Positions 1 to 7,075 of a DNA stretch of 64,000 bases are shown piece after piece (the first letter of the stretch is position 1; every line of letters begins with the position of its first letter). The notes below the pieces were generated by a model, which worked only from the letters and a program-made list of their open reading frames with translations, had not been told where the DNA came from and made no database searches. The position numbers and the translations under genes were made by a program. Location: positions 5,265,501 through 5,329,500 of the forward strand of contig NZ_CP108581.1 in NCBI RefSeq assembly GCF_036010665.1, read 5' to 3'. Origin of the DNA: Microbispora sp. NBC_01189. Its GTDB lineage: Bacteria > Actinomycetota > Actinomycetes > Streptosporangiales > Streptosporangiaceae.

Positions 1-1107
1 GAGATCGGCGTCATCTCGCCGGAGCCCACGCCGTCAAACCGGGGCCTCGGCGTCGGCGAGGTGGGCTACCTGATCACCGGCGTGAAGGACGTGCGCCAGT
101 CGCGGGTCGGCGACACGGTCACCAACGCGGTCAAGCCGGCCGCCGAGGCGCTGGGCGGCTACGACCATCCGAAGCCGATGGTCTACTCGGGGCTCTATCC
201 GATCGACGCCGACGACTATCCCGAGCTGCGCGAGGCCCTCGACAAGCTGCGGCTGAACGACGCCGCGCTCGTGTACGAGCCGGAGACGTCGGCGGCGCTC
301 GGCTTCGGCTTCCGCTGTGGCTTCCTCGGCCTGTTGCACATGGAGATCGTGCGGGAGCGGCTGGAGCGCGAGTTCAACCTGTCGCTGATCTCGACGTCTC
401 CCAACGTCATCTACCGGGTGAACATGGAGGACGGCGCCGAGCACGTCGTCACCAACCCCTCGGAGTTCCCGGTCGGCAAGATCGGCGAGATCTACGAGCC
501 GATGGTGAAGGCCACGGTGCTCGCGCCGGCCGAGTTCATCGGGGCGATCATGGAGCTGTGCCAGGGCCGCCGCGGGCAGCTCCAGGGCATGGACTACCTC
601 TCGGAGGACCGGGTCGAGATCCGCTACACGCTGCCGCTCGGCGAGATCATCTTCGACTTCTTCGATCAGCTCAAATCGAAGACCCGGGGGTACGCCTCGC
701 TCGACTACGAGCCGTCGGGCGAGCAGGCGGCCGACCTGGTCAAGGTGGACATCCTCCTGCAGGGCGAGACCGTCGACGCGTTCAGCGCCATCGTCCACCG
801 CGACAAGGCGTACGCCTACGGCGTGGAGATGGCCAAGAAGCTCAAGGAGCTGATCCCGAGGCAGCAGTTCGAGGTCCCGATCCAGGCCGCGATCGGCGCC
901 CGCGTCATCGCCCGTGAGAACATCCGCGCGATCCGCAAGGACGTCCTCGCCAAGTGTTACGGCGGTGACATCAGCCGGAAGCGCAAGCTGCTGGAGAAGC
1001 AGAAGGAAGGCAAGAAGCGGATGAAGATGGTCGGCCGCGTGGAGGTCCCGCAGGAGGCCTTCGTCGCCGCTCTCTCGTCCGAGGCGCCGGACAAGACCAA
1101 GAAGTAA
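1..1107 (+). CDS. lepA: Elongation factor 4 (LepA), 5' end outside the window
   Basis: Ribosomal back-translocase GTPase acting on stalled or mistranslocated ribosomes. The frame is open from base 1, so the GTPase domain lies upstream and about 368 codons are visible. The segment starts with [13 protein letters not shown] and [20 protein letters not shown], typical of LepA domain II. It continues with the domain III motif [15 protein letters not shown] and ends in the LepA-specific C-terminal domain, with [19 protein letters not shown] and the motif RVEVPQEAF. That C-terminal domain separates LepA from EF-G. The gene ends normally at TAA 1105-1107. Confidence 0.97.
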   Translation, partial: EIGVISPEPTPSNRGLGVGEVGYLITGVKDVRQSRVGDTVTNAVKPAAEALGGYDHPKPMVYSGLYPIDADDYPELREALDKLRLNDAALVYEPETSAALGFGFRCGFLGLLHMEIVRERLEREFNLSLISTSPNVIYRVNMEDGAEHVVTNPSEFPVGKIGEIYEPMVKATVLAPAEFIGAIMELCQGRRGQLQGMDYLSEDRVEIRYTLPLGEIIFDFFDQLKSKTRGYASLDYEPSGEQAADLVKVDILLQGETVDAFSAIVHRDKAYAYGVEMAKKLKELIPRQQFEVPIQAAIGARVIARENIRAIRKDVLAKCYGGDISRKRKLLEKQKEGKKRMKMVGRVEVPQEAFVAALSSEAPDKTKK

Positions 1108-1176
1108 CTCTCCGCCTGGTTTCATGACAACTTAATGGGATCGCGCGGAAACATGACCATCCGTTAACGTTTGGCC

Positions 1177-1818
1177 ATGCGCATCCTCTCTGTGAACGTG
1201 GGCCGGGCCGTCGACGCCGAGTGGGCCGGCGACCTCCGGCGTACCGCCATCGACAAGCGCCGCGCCGAGGGGCGGGTCGCCGTACGCGAGAACGGCCTGG
1301 CGGGAGACGAGCGCGCCGACACCGTCAACCACGGGCACCGGGACCAGGCGGTGTACGCGTACGCCCGGGAGGACTACGACTGGTGGGAGCCCCGGATGGG
1401 CCGCGACCTGCGCGACGGCCGGTTCGGGGAGAACCTCACGACATCGGGGGCCGACCTGACCGGGGCGCTCCTCGGCGAGCGGTGGCGGGTCGGCACCGCC
1501 GTCCTGGAGGTCACCTATCCCCGCATCCCGTGCGTCGTGTTCCGCAACTGGCTCGACGAGCGCGGCTGGGTCAGGCGTTTCACCGAGGCGGGCCGCACGG
1601 GAGCGTACTTCCGGGTGATCCAGGAGGGTGAGCTCGGCGCCGGCGACGAGATCGAGGTGCTGGACCGGCCCGCGGACGGCGTCACCATCGGCGAGTCGTT
1701 CCGGGCCTACCACGGCGACGCGGACCTGCTGCGGCGGATCCTCGGCCGCCCCGGCCGCAGCGACAAGTGGGACAAGGTCGCCCGGCGCGTGCTCGGAAGC
1801 CGCACCGAGGCCTCCTAA
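1177..1818 (+). CDS. MOSC domain protein (YiiM-like)
   Basis: MOSC domain protein of about 213 residues, a family that carries sulfur for molybdenum-cofactor enzymes or detoxifies N-hydroxylated compounds. Visible family features are GLAGDERADTVNHGH near residue 42 (YiiM-type G-D-x-x-D/H pattern), RFGENLTTSG, and YPRIPCVVF with the conserved cysteine thought to carry the persulfide. The ATG at 1177 is preferred over the in-frame TTG at 1171 because it begins the conserved MRILSVNVG. It converges with the TetR gene and their stop codons overlap by 4 bp. The specific substrate is unknown. Confidence 0.85.
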   Translation: MRILSVNVGRAVDAEWAGDLRRTAIDKRRAEGRVAVRENGLAGDERADTVNHGHRDQAVYAYAREDYDWWEPRMGRDLRDGRFGENLTTSGADLTGALLGERWRVGTAVLEVTYPRIPCVVFRNWLDERGWVRRFTEAGRTGAYFRVIQEGELGAGDEIEVLDRPADGVTIGESFRAYHGDADLLRRILGRPGRSDKWDKVARRVLGSRTEAS

Positions 1819-2462
1819 CGCGCGGAGAACCGGGCGAGGATCCGGTCGATCATGCGCCCCCTGTCCGGCCAGGGGAACGCCGGGAGGCCCGCGCTGAGCA
1901 CGGCGTACCCGTGCAGCGCCACCCACAACGCGGTGGCGTCGAGTTCGGGGGAGCCGCTCCCGCTCCCGCCGTCGTCGCTGCCGTTGCGGCCACTCCCGGC
2001 GTCACTGTTCCCGGCCCCGGCGACCACGGCCACGAGCCGTCCGAACGCCTGCCCGCCCGACAGATCCGCCAGCGCCCTCGCCTCGCCGCGGGGGCCGCGC
2101 CGGTGCCGCTCGAAGGCCACCCGGTAACGCTGGGGCCGCTCGTCGGCGAAGGCGACGTACGCCTCGCACAGGGCGCGGGGCCGGGCCGCCGGGTCGTCCA
2201 CGCCCTCGACGGCGGCGGCGAGCGCCGCGTCCAGTTCCGCGAACGCCCGCTCGACGACGGCGTCCACGATCGCGTCCCGGTCCGGGAAGTGCGCATAGAT
2301 CGACGGCGCGGCTATCCCGGCCCGCCGCGCGACCCCGCGCAGGGTGATCGCGTCCTCGCTGCCGGTCTCCTCCAGCAGGGCCGTCGCCGCCTCGACGATC
2401 TCCTCCCGTAGCCGGGCGCCCTCGCCCCGCCTGTTGCGCGCACGCCGCTCCTCGATGCTCAT
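1815..2462 (-). CDS. TetR-family regulator with WHG-type C-terminal domain
   Basis: DNA-binding repressor of 215 residues. The N-terminal helix-turn-helix is clear: AATALLEETGSEDAITLRG followed by VARRAGIAAPSIYAHFPDR at about residues 40-60. The C-terminal ligand domain with DERPQRYRVAFERH resembles the WHG subgroup. A glycine/serine-rich stretch (GSGRNGSDDGGSGSGS) near residue 160 looks like a flexible insertion. It diverges from the DinB-like gene at 2525 across a 62-bp gap with strong palindromes, so it probably represses both itself and that gene. The inducing ligand cannot be read from the sequence. Confidence 0.88.
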   Translation of the reverse strand: MSIEERRARNRRGEGARLREEIVEAATALLEETGSEDAITLRGVARRAGIAAPSIYAHFPDRDAIVDAVVERAFAELDAALAAAVEGVDDPAARPRALCEAYVAFADERPQRYRVAFERHRRGPRGEARALADLSGGQAFGRLVAVVAGAGNSDAGSGRNGSDDGGSGSGSPELDATALWVALHGYAVLSAGLPAFPWPDRGRMIDRILARFSAR

Positions 2463-2472
2463 GTTTACATAC

Positions 2473-2505
2473 GTTAGCTTATAGGTCTAAGCTAACAGTC
2501 GTTAG
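2473..2505. promoter_or_regulatory. Palindromic operator between divergent TetR and DinB-like genes
   Basis: GTTAGCTTA (2473-2481) and TAAGCTAAC (2488-2496) form a perfect 9-bp inverted repeat with a 6-bp spacer. Its right arm overlaps a second one, CTAAC (2492-2496) with GTTAG (2501-2505). The AT-rich site sits directly upstream of the TetR start and 20 bp before the DinB-like start, as expected for an autoregulated divergent operator. Confidence 0.7.
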
Positions 2506-2524
2506 GCTACTGAAGGGAGCGGAC

Positions 2525-3082
2525 ATGAGCGACGTCATCCAGCTGATCGACCAGGCGATCGACGCGACGGCGGGCATTGTGAAGGGCATCGGGGATCACC
2601 AGTGGGACGCGCCCACGCCGTGCGCGGGGTGGCACGTGCGGGCGGTGCTCAACCACACCGTGGGCGGCATGCGCATCTTCACCGCCGAACTCACCGGCGC
2701 CGGCGCCGATCACGAGGCCGACTGGCTGGGCGACGACCCGCGGGCGGCCTTCGCCGCGGCGGGGGACGCCGACCGGGAGGCGTGGCACCGCGACGGCGCG
2801 CTCGACCACACCGTGCACATCTCGCTCGGCGCGCTGCCCGGGCCGATGGCCGCCGTGATCCACTTCACCGAGGTCCTCGTCCACGGTGTCGACCTCGCCG
2901 TCGCCACCGGCCAGGAGGACCGGGTGGACGAGCCGCTCTGCGAGGAGTTGCTGGCGACGATGCGCGGCATGGGCGGCATCGACGCCTACCGGCTGCCCGG
3001 CGTCTTCGGGCCGGAGGCCGAGGCGCCCGCCGGGGCGCCCGCGCATCGGCGCCTGCTCGCCTACCTCGGCCGTACGGTGTGA
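2525..3082 (+). CDS. TIGR03086-type, DinB-like / mycothiol-dependent isomerase N-domain protein
   Basis: Protein of 185 residues from the DinB / maleylpyruvate isomerase N-terminal superfamily. These are four-helix bundle metal proteins, often mycothiol-linked in actinomycetes. Signatures are DHQWDAPTPCAGWHVRAVLNH, the classic W-x-x-PTPC-x-x-W-x-V-x-x-L-x-H motif with a metal-binding His, and HFTEVLVHGVDLAVATG in the C-terminal half with the second metal His. The start has a GAAGGGAG ribosome site 6 nt upstream. The divergent TetR regulator suggests induction by a small molecule. The substrate is not known. Confidence 0.82.
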   Translation: MSDVIQLIDQAIDATAGIVKGIGDHQWDAPTPCAGWHVRAVLNHTVGGMRIFTAELTGAGADHEADWLGDDPRAAFAAAGDADREAWHRDGALDHTVHISLGALPGPMAAVIHFTEVLVHGVDLAVATGQEDRVDEPLCEELLATMRGMGGIDAYRLPGVFGPEAEAPAGAPAHRRLLAYLGRTV

Positions 3083-3359
3083 CGGACGGCGGGTGCGTGA
3101 GAACGGGACGCGGTCACCTCTCGCCCGGGTGGGCGGGAGGTGAAAGTTACAGCCGGTGCTCCGCGGCGGCGTGACCCGTCGCGGCTTCCCGCGCCCAGAT
3201 CAGGCCGGTGCGCGCCGGATCGCACGCCGGCGTCGCTCATCCGGGTGTCTTGACCGCTCCCCGCCGCATGGGATTGGCTCCGCGCCGTGGCGCCGTCCGT
3301 GGCCGCCACCGGACCTTCGCCAAGGGGATATGTCTGCGACCGGCAACGATCACTGGTGT

Positions 3360-3373
3360 TGTTAACGCTAACA
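3360..3373 (+). promoter_or_regulatory. LacI-type operator upstream of the alpha-galactosidase gene
   Basis: TGTTAACGCTAACA is a near-perfect 14-bp palindrome (12 of 14 positions symmetric) with the central CG typical of LacI-family sugar operators in actinomycetes. It lies about 40 bp before the GH27 start, placed to block its promoter. The rest of the 325-bp gap 3083-3407 shows no gene. Confidence 0.55.
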
Positions 3374-3413
3374 TCCCCGTCAGTTGAAGCGCACCCGCTG
3401 AGGAGCGATGCCG

Positions 3414-5075
3414 ATGGACAGGAAACGCATCCGCACGACGCTGGTCCCCGCCGTCACGGCGGCGCTGGCACTCGCGTCGGGCGCCGTGGCGCTTACCACC
3501 GTGAGCCCGGCGCAGGCACTGGAGAACGGGGTGGCCAGGACCCCGCCGATGGGCTGGAACAGCTGGAACACCTTCGGCTGCAACATAAGCGAGTCGCTGA
3601 TCAGGGGGATGGCCGACGCCATCGTCAACAGCGGAATGCGTGACCTCGGCTACCAGTACGTGGTGGTCGACGACTGCTGGTTCAACCCCAACCGCGACTC
3701 GTCGGGCAACATCCAGGGCGACCCCACCCGCTTCCCCAGCGGGATGAAGGCGCTCGGCGACTACCTGCACAACAAGGGCCTGAAGTTCGGCATCTACCAG
3801 GTGCCCGTGGACAAGACCTGCGCGCAGTACTTCAACAGCTACCCGGGCGCGACCGGCAGCCAGGGCCACGAGGCGCAGGACGCCCGGCAGTTCGCGGCGT
3901 GGGGAGTCGACTACCTGAAGTACGACTGGTGCTCCCCGAACGGCACGATCAACGACCAGGTCACGACGTTCGCGAAGATGCGCGACGCGCTGAAGGCGAC
4001 CGGGCGGCCGATCGTCTACAGCATCAACTCCAACAGCATCCACGCGAAGACCGGCCCGCAGCGCAACTGGGGCGACATCGCGAACATGTGGCGCACCACC
4101 GAGGACATCACGAACAAGTGGGACACCGGACAGACCAACGGCTATCCCATGGGCATCCAGAACATCGTGAACGTCACCGTCCCGCTCGCCTCGTACGCCG
4201 GCCCCGGGCAGTTCAACGACCCGGACATGATGGAGATCGGCCGGGGCGGCATGAACGACACCGAGATGCGCAGCCACTTCGCGCTCTGGGCGATGATGGC
4301 CTCCCCGCTGATCGCGGGCAACGACATCCGCTCCATGGACTCGGCGACGCAGACGATCCTCAAGAACAAGAACCTCATCGCCATCAACCAGGACTCGCTG
4401 GGTCTGCAGGCCACCCAGGTCTCCAATGACGGCACCCGGCGCGTGCTCGCCAAGAAGCTCGCCAACGGCGACGTCGCGGTGGCCCTCTTCAACCAGGGCG
4501 GCTCGACCACCACGGTCTCGACGACCACCTCCGCCATCGGCAAGCCCGGCGGCACGGTGACGCTGACGGACGCGTGGACCAACGCGACCAGCACCACGAG
4601 CGGCACGATCTCCGCCAGCGTTCCGGCGCACGGCACCGTGGTCTACCGGGTCAGCGGCCCGGGGAGCAGCCCGAGCCCCAGTGCGAGCCCCAGTGCGAGC
4701 CCGAGCGCCAGCCCCAGCGTGAGCCCGAGCGCGAGTCCCAGTGCGAGTCCGTCGGCTTCGCCGACGAGGTCCCCGGTTCCCGGCGGATGCTCGGCGACGA
4801 TCAATACGATCAACAGCTGGGGCGGCGGGTTCCAGTCCGAGGTGACGGTGCAGGCGGGCAGCTCGGCGGTCAACGGCTGGACCGTGAAGTGGACCTGGCC
4901 GGGCGGCCAGAGCATCAGCAGCCTGTGGAACGGCCGGCAGAGCGTGTCCGGTTCCTCGGTGACGGTCACCAACGAGTCCTACAACGGCTCGATCGCGGCA
5001 GGCGGCTCCACGACGTTCGGCTTCACCGCCAACGGCAACGCGGCGACCCCCACCGCGACCTGCACCAGCCCCTGA
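3414..5075 (+). CDS. Secreted GH27 alpha-galactosidase with Ser-Pro linker and CBM2 module
   Basis: Exported enzyme predicted to release terminal alpha-galactose from plant galactomannans or oligosaccharides. A signal peptide of about 37 residues ends near SPAQA. The GH27 barrel follows: TPPMGWNSWNTFGC, YQYVVVDDCW, the nucleophile Asp in YLKYDWC and the acid/base Asp in MWRTTEDI. A beta-sandwich is followed by a repetitive Ser-Pro-Ala linker (about residues 420-455). A CBM2 of about 95 residues closes the protein, with flanking Cys in CSATI and TATC and exposed Trp in VNGWTVKW and SSLWNGRQ. ATG 3414 is preferred over 3408 because GAGGAG is only 2 nt from the latter. A LacI-like operator precedes it and a strong terminator follows. 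Confidence 0.93.
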   Translation: MDRKRIRTTLVPAVTAALALASGAVALTTVSPAQALENGVARTPPMGWNSWNTFGCNISESLIRGMADAIVNSGMRDLGYQYVVVDDCWFNPNRDSSGNIQGDPTRFPSGMKALGDYLHNKGLKFGIYQVPVDKTCAQYFNSYPGATGSQGHEAQDARQFAAWGVDYLKYDWCSPNGTINDQVTTFAKMRDALKATGRPIVYSINSNSIHAKTGPQRNWGDIANMWRTTEDITNKWDTGQTNGYPMGIQNIVNVTVPLASYAGPGQFNDPDMMEIGRGGMNDTEMRSHFALWAMMASPLIAGNDIRSMDSATQTILKNKNLIAINQDSLGLQATQVSNDGTRRVLAKKLANGDVAVALFNQGGSTTTVSTTTSAIGKPGGTVTLTDAWTNATSTTSGTISASVPAHGTVVYRVSGPGSSPSPSASPSASPSASPSVSPSASPSASPSASPTRSPVPGGCSATINTINSWGGGFQSEVTVQAGSSAVNGWTVKWTWPGGQSISSLWNGRQSVSGSSVTVTNESYNGSIAAGGSTTFGFTANGNAATPTATCTSP

Positions 5076-5089
5076 CCTTCTGACGGTAC

Positions 5090-5132
5090 GGATGGGGGAC
5101 CGGGGCGGGGGCAGCGCCCCGGTCCCCCATCC
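5090..5132 (+). terminator. Strong hairpin terminator after the GH27 gene
   Basis: Perfect 18-bp inverted repeat (arms 5090-5107 and 5115-5132, 7-nt loop), very GC-rich and without a T-run, as is usual for actinomycete terminators. It lies 15 bp after the GH27 stop. Confidence 0.8.
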
Positions 5133-5169
5133 GCTCACCTGAGGACGCCAAATCGGCCCTGTCCGTACG

Positions 5170-5263
5170 CGGGGACGCCGTCGACGCTCTGCTCGGCGGG
5201 ACGGGGCGCTGCCAGTCGGCCCACGTCCACGTCCGGCACCTGGAGGTTCGGTTCAGGCACTAG
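5170..5263 (-). pseudogene. Relic of GH18 chitinase with internal deletion
   Basis: Read on the minus strand this stretch encodes PNLQVPDVDV directly followed by RPAEQSVDGV. The larger chitinase remnant at 5884-6492 has the matching pieces NFHVRDVDV and RPVPAEQSVDGV, but separated there by about 30 residues. It is therefore a second, shorter relic of the same gene with an internal deletion. Both relics end at a CTAG tetranucleotide at the N-terminal side (here 5259-5262), which also forms the stop codon of the VOC gene. Confidence 0.6.
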
Positions 5264-5670
5264 TCGCGCTTCGGCCAGATCAGGCCCTGGTCGGTCCAGA
5301 TGACGCCCTTGTTGCGGCACAGGCAGAAGGGGTGGCCGATCGGGTCGGTGTAAACCCGCCAGCCGTAGCCGTTGGGGCCGATGAAGTCCTGCCGCAGCGT
5401 CGCGCCGAGGTCGAGGACGCGGCGCTGCTCGGACTCGATTTCGTCCACTTCGAAGTCGAGGTGGAACTGCTTGGGGTGCTCGCGGTCGGGCCACCGCGGA
5501 GCGCGGTAGTCGTCCACGCGGATGAAGGCCAGCTCGACCTCGCCGAACGTGATGCCGGCCCAGTTCTCGTGGCTGCCTTCCTTGATCGGGCGGCCCGTCA
5601 CCTCGGAGTAGAAGGCTGCCAGTTTCATCGTGTCCGGGCAGTCGATGATGAAATCGGTGAGTCGCAGCAT
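5260..5670 (-). CDS. VOC (glyoxalase/bleomycin-resistance fold) family protein
   Basis: Single-domain protein of 136 residues with the paired beta-alpha-beta-beta-beta units of the vicinal oxygen chelate fold. It starts with LTDFIIDCPDTMKLAAFYSEVTG and contains the metal-ligand-like His in QFHLDFEV and a C-terminal YTDPIGHPFCL, the common V/Y-x-DP-x-GNPF motif. Function within this large family (resistance, isomerase, dioxygenase) cannot be assigned. Its stop codon TAG coincides with the edge of the neighbouring chitinase relic, so the 3' end may have been created or trimmed by that rearrangement. Confidence 0.8.
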   Translation of the reverse strand: MLRLTDFIIDCPDTMKLAAFYSEVTGRPIKEGSHENWAGITFGEVELAFIRVDDYRAPRWPDREHPKQFHLDFEVDEIESEQRRVLDLGATLRQDFIGPNGYGWRVYTDPIGHPFCLCRNKGVIWTDQGLIWPKRD

Positions 5671-5755
5671 CCCGCGATCGTGTCACAAGATCAAGGAAGC
5701 CTTGCCTGTCGCGAAGCCGTCTGCCCTGCTGCGCGACGCCCCGGGTGAATCATCT

Positions 5756-5885
5756 CAGGACGGATTGAACTCCTCCCCGGCCTGAAGGCGGGTTGACACA
5801 CGCGTATCTGATCTTGTCCCGGGCCGCCGGGTCGCGGTGGCCGCACCGGTGGCAGGTCTGTGACGTGCCCGGGGCGGGAACCTTC
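5756..5885 (-). pseudogene. Tail of an IS200/IS605-type tnpB with the element's right end
   Basis: On the minus strand the frame reads TSQTCHRCGHRDPAARDKIRY, the first CxxC half of the zinc ribbon that closes TnpB/OrfB proteins. The second CxxC is missing; the frame runs into VNPPSGRGGVQSVLR. The DNA below the ribbon (about 5765-5800) has the short CCTTCAGG hairpin and GGGGAGGAGTTCAA, typical of IS605-group right ends where the guide RNA is made. No TnpA and no nuclease domain remain. The remnant joins the truncated 3' end of the chitinase fragment, suggesting insertion followed by deletion. Confidence 0.65.
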
Positions 5886-6492
5886 ACAGGCCGACGACCT
5901 TCTTCACCTCGAAGCCGGCGTCGATTTTGGCGGCGGCGGCCGGGAGGAAGGCGCTGAGTTCGGCGCGCCGGTCGTGGGCCTGCATCTGGCGGCGCAGTTC
6001 GGCCAGGAACAGGGTGAAGTTCTGCCTGTCCTCGGCCCGGATGACGTTGCCGTCGTTTCCGGCGGAGCCGGGCCATTCCCAGTCGAGGTCGATGCCGTCG
6101 AACACGCCGGTCGCGGCGCCGGTGGGCAGGCCGGGCAGGTTGCCCTTGAGCCACAGGTCGACGCAGGAGGCGGCGAGCCTGGCCCGGGAGGCGGGGGTGA
6201 GCACGGCGTCGGAGAAGTACTTCGATCCGGTCCAGCCGCCGAGGGAGATGAGGACCTTGAGGCCGGGGTGGCGGGCCTTGAGCTTCCTGCGCTGGCCGAG
6301 GTTGCCCTTGAGCGGCTGGTCGTCGGCGTCGGCGACGCCGTCGACGCTCTGCTCGGCGGGCACCGGGCGCTGCCAGTCGGCCCAGGGATCGGCCGAGTAG
6401 CAGGTGCCCTCGGGGCCGACGAAACCGAAGGCGTAGTTGAGATGGGTCAGCTTCGCCGCCGCCCCGCTGACGTCCACGTCCCGAACATGGAA
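5884..6492 (-). pseudogene. GH18 chitinase fragment, truncated at both ends
   Basis: About 200 codons of a family 18 chitinase. The frame begins NFHVRDVDVSGAAAKLTHLNYAFG without the signal peptide and the usual preceding segment. It retains KVLISLGGWTGSKYFSD and the catalytic DGIDLDWEWP (D-x-x-D-x-D-x-E). It stops shortly after the catalytic strand, roughly half a domain, where the TnpB tail begins. Without the C-terminal half of the barrel it should be inactive. An ATG inside the fragment at 6477 could give a 197-residue product, but no ribosome site is evident. Confidence 0.8.
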
Positions 6493-7067
6493 ATTCCGGC
6501 CCTAGTACTGCCCTTAGCGCAACATGTCATTGTTGGAATGTCGGCCCAGGGCTTGGCGACCACCATCTAGCACGATTTCCCGCCTGACGTGCTCCGATGC
6601 TGTCATGCTGCCGTATCTAGCATCGTCAGCACTTACCGCCAAGCCCGAAGACAGCGACAGACGACCACGTATCGGCGAGGACTTTCTCTACAGGGTCAAG
6701 GGGCTCGCTTCGCTCGCCCACGGCCGCTCGGCGGCCTGGTGGGCTTGCGCATGCGGCCCTGGAGGGCCGTACGCGCCCGCCGCCGCCCGCGTCCGGGCCG
6801 GAAGGCGACGATTGCGTTCTATCCGCGTGTCCGCCTTTTGGGTAAGGGCGCCTTCGATGATCTCTTCCAAGGCTTGGTCGAGACCGCTCCGCCATATCTG
6901 CAGGCATTACGCTGACTGTGCGATCCTTTGAGGCGGCGCTTGCGAGGCGGGATGGACAGGTTCGACATTGGCCGTTTGACGGACTTCGACATTTCTACCG
7001 CCGCCAAGCACGGCACCGACCTCATGACCGCCATCCGCGACGCCCTGCTCGGCCGCGCCTGGATCCC
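6493..7067. other. Accessory DNA with no confident gene
   Basis: Only short overlapping frames with poor codon character. One, 6928 to the IS66 target site, reads DRFDIGRLTDFDISTAAKHG. If the IS66 copy and one target duplication are removed it continues in frame across 8652 to a stop at 8706-8708. It may be a remnant of a gene or an older insertion sequence, but no family is recognised. A CTAGTACTG near 6500 marks the edge of the chitinase remnant. Confidence 0.4.
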
Positions 7068-7075
7068 CCCCGACC
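7068..7075. repeat. Left 8-bp target duplication of IS66 copy 1
   Basis: CCCCGACC immediately before the left inverted repeat. The identical octamer follows the right end at 8644-8651. IS66 elements duplicate 8 bp, so this marks a complete simple insertion. Confidence 0.85.

Noticed and set aside
4660-4770. CRISPR-like or regulatory repeat array
   Set aside because: Hexameric/12-bp repeats encode the Ser-Pro-Ala linker of the GH27-CBM2 enzyme; no spacers.
6690-6930. Transposase remnant
   Set aside because: Short frames with Arg/Ala-rich translation but no recognisable transposase motif on either strand.
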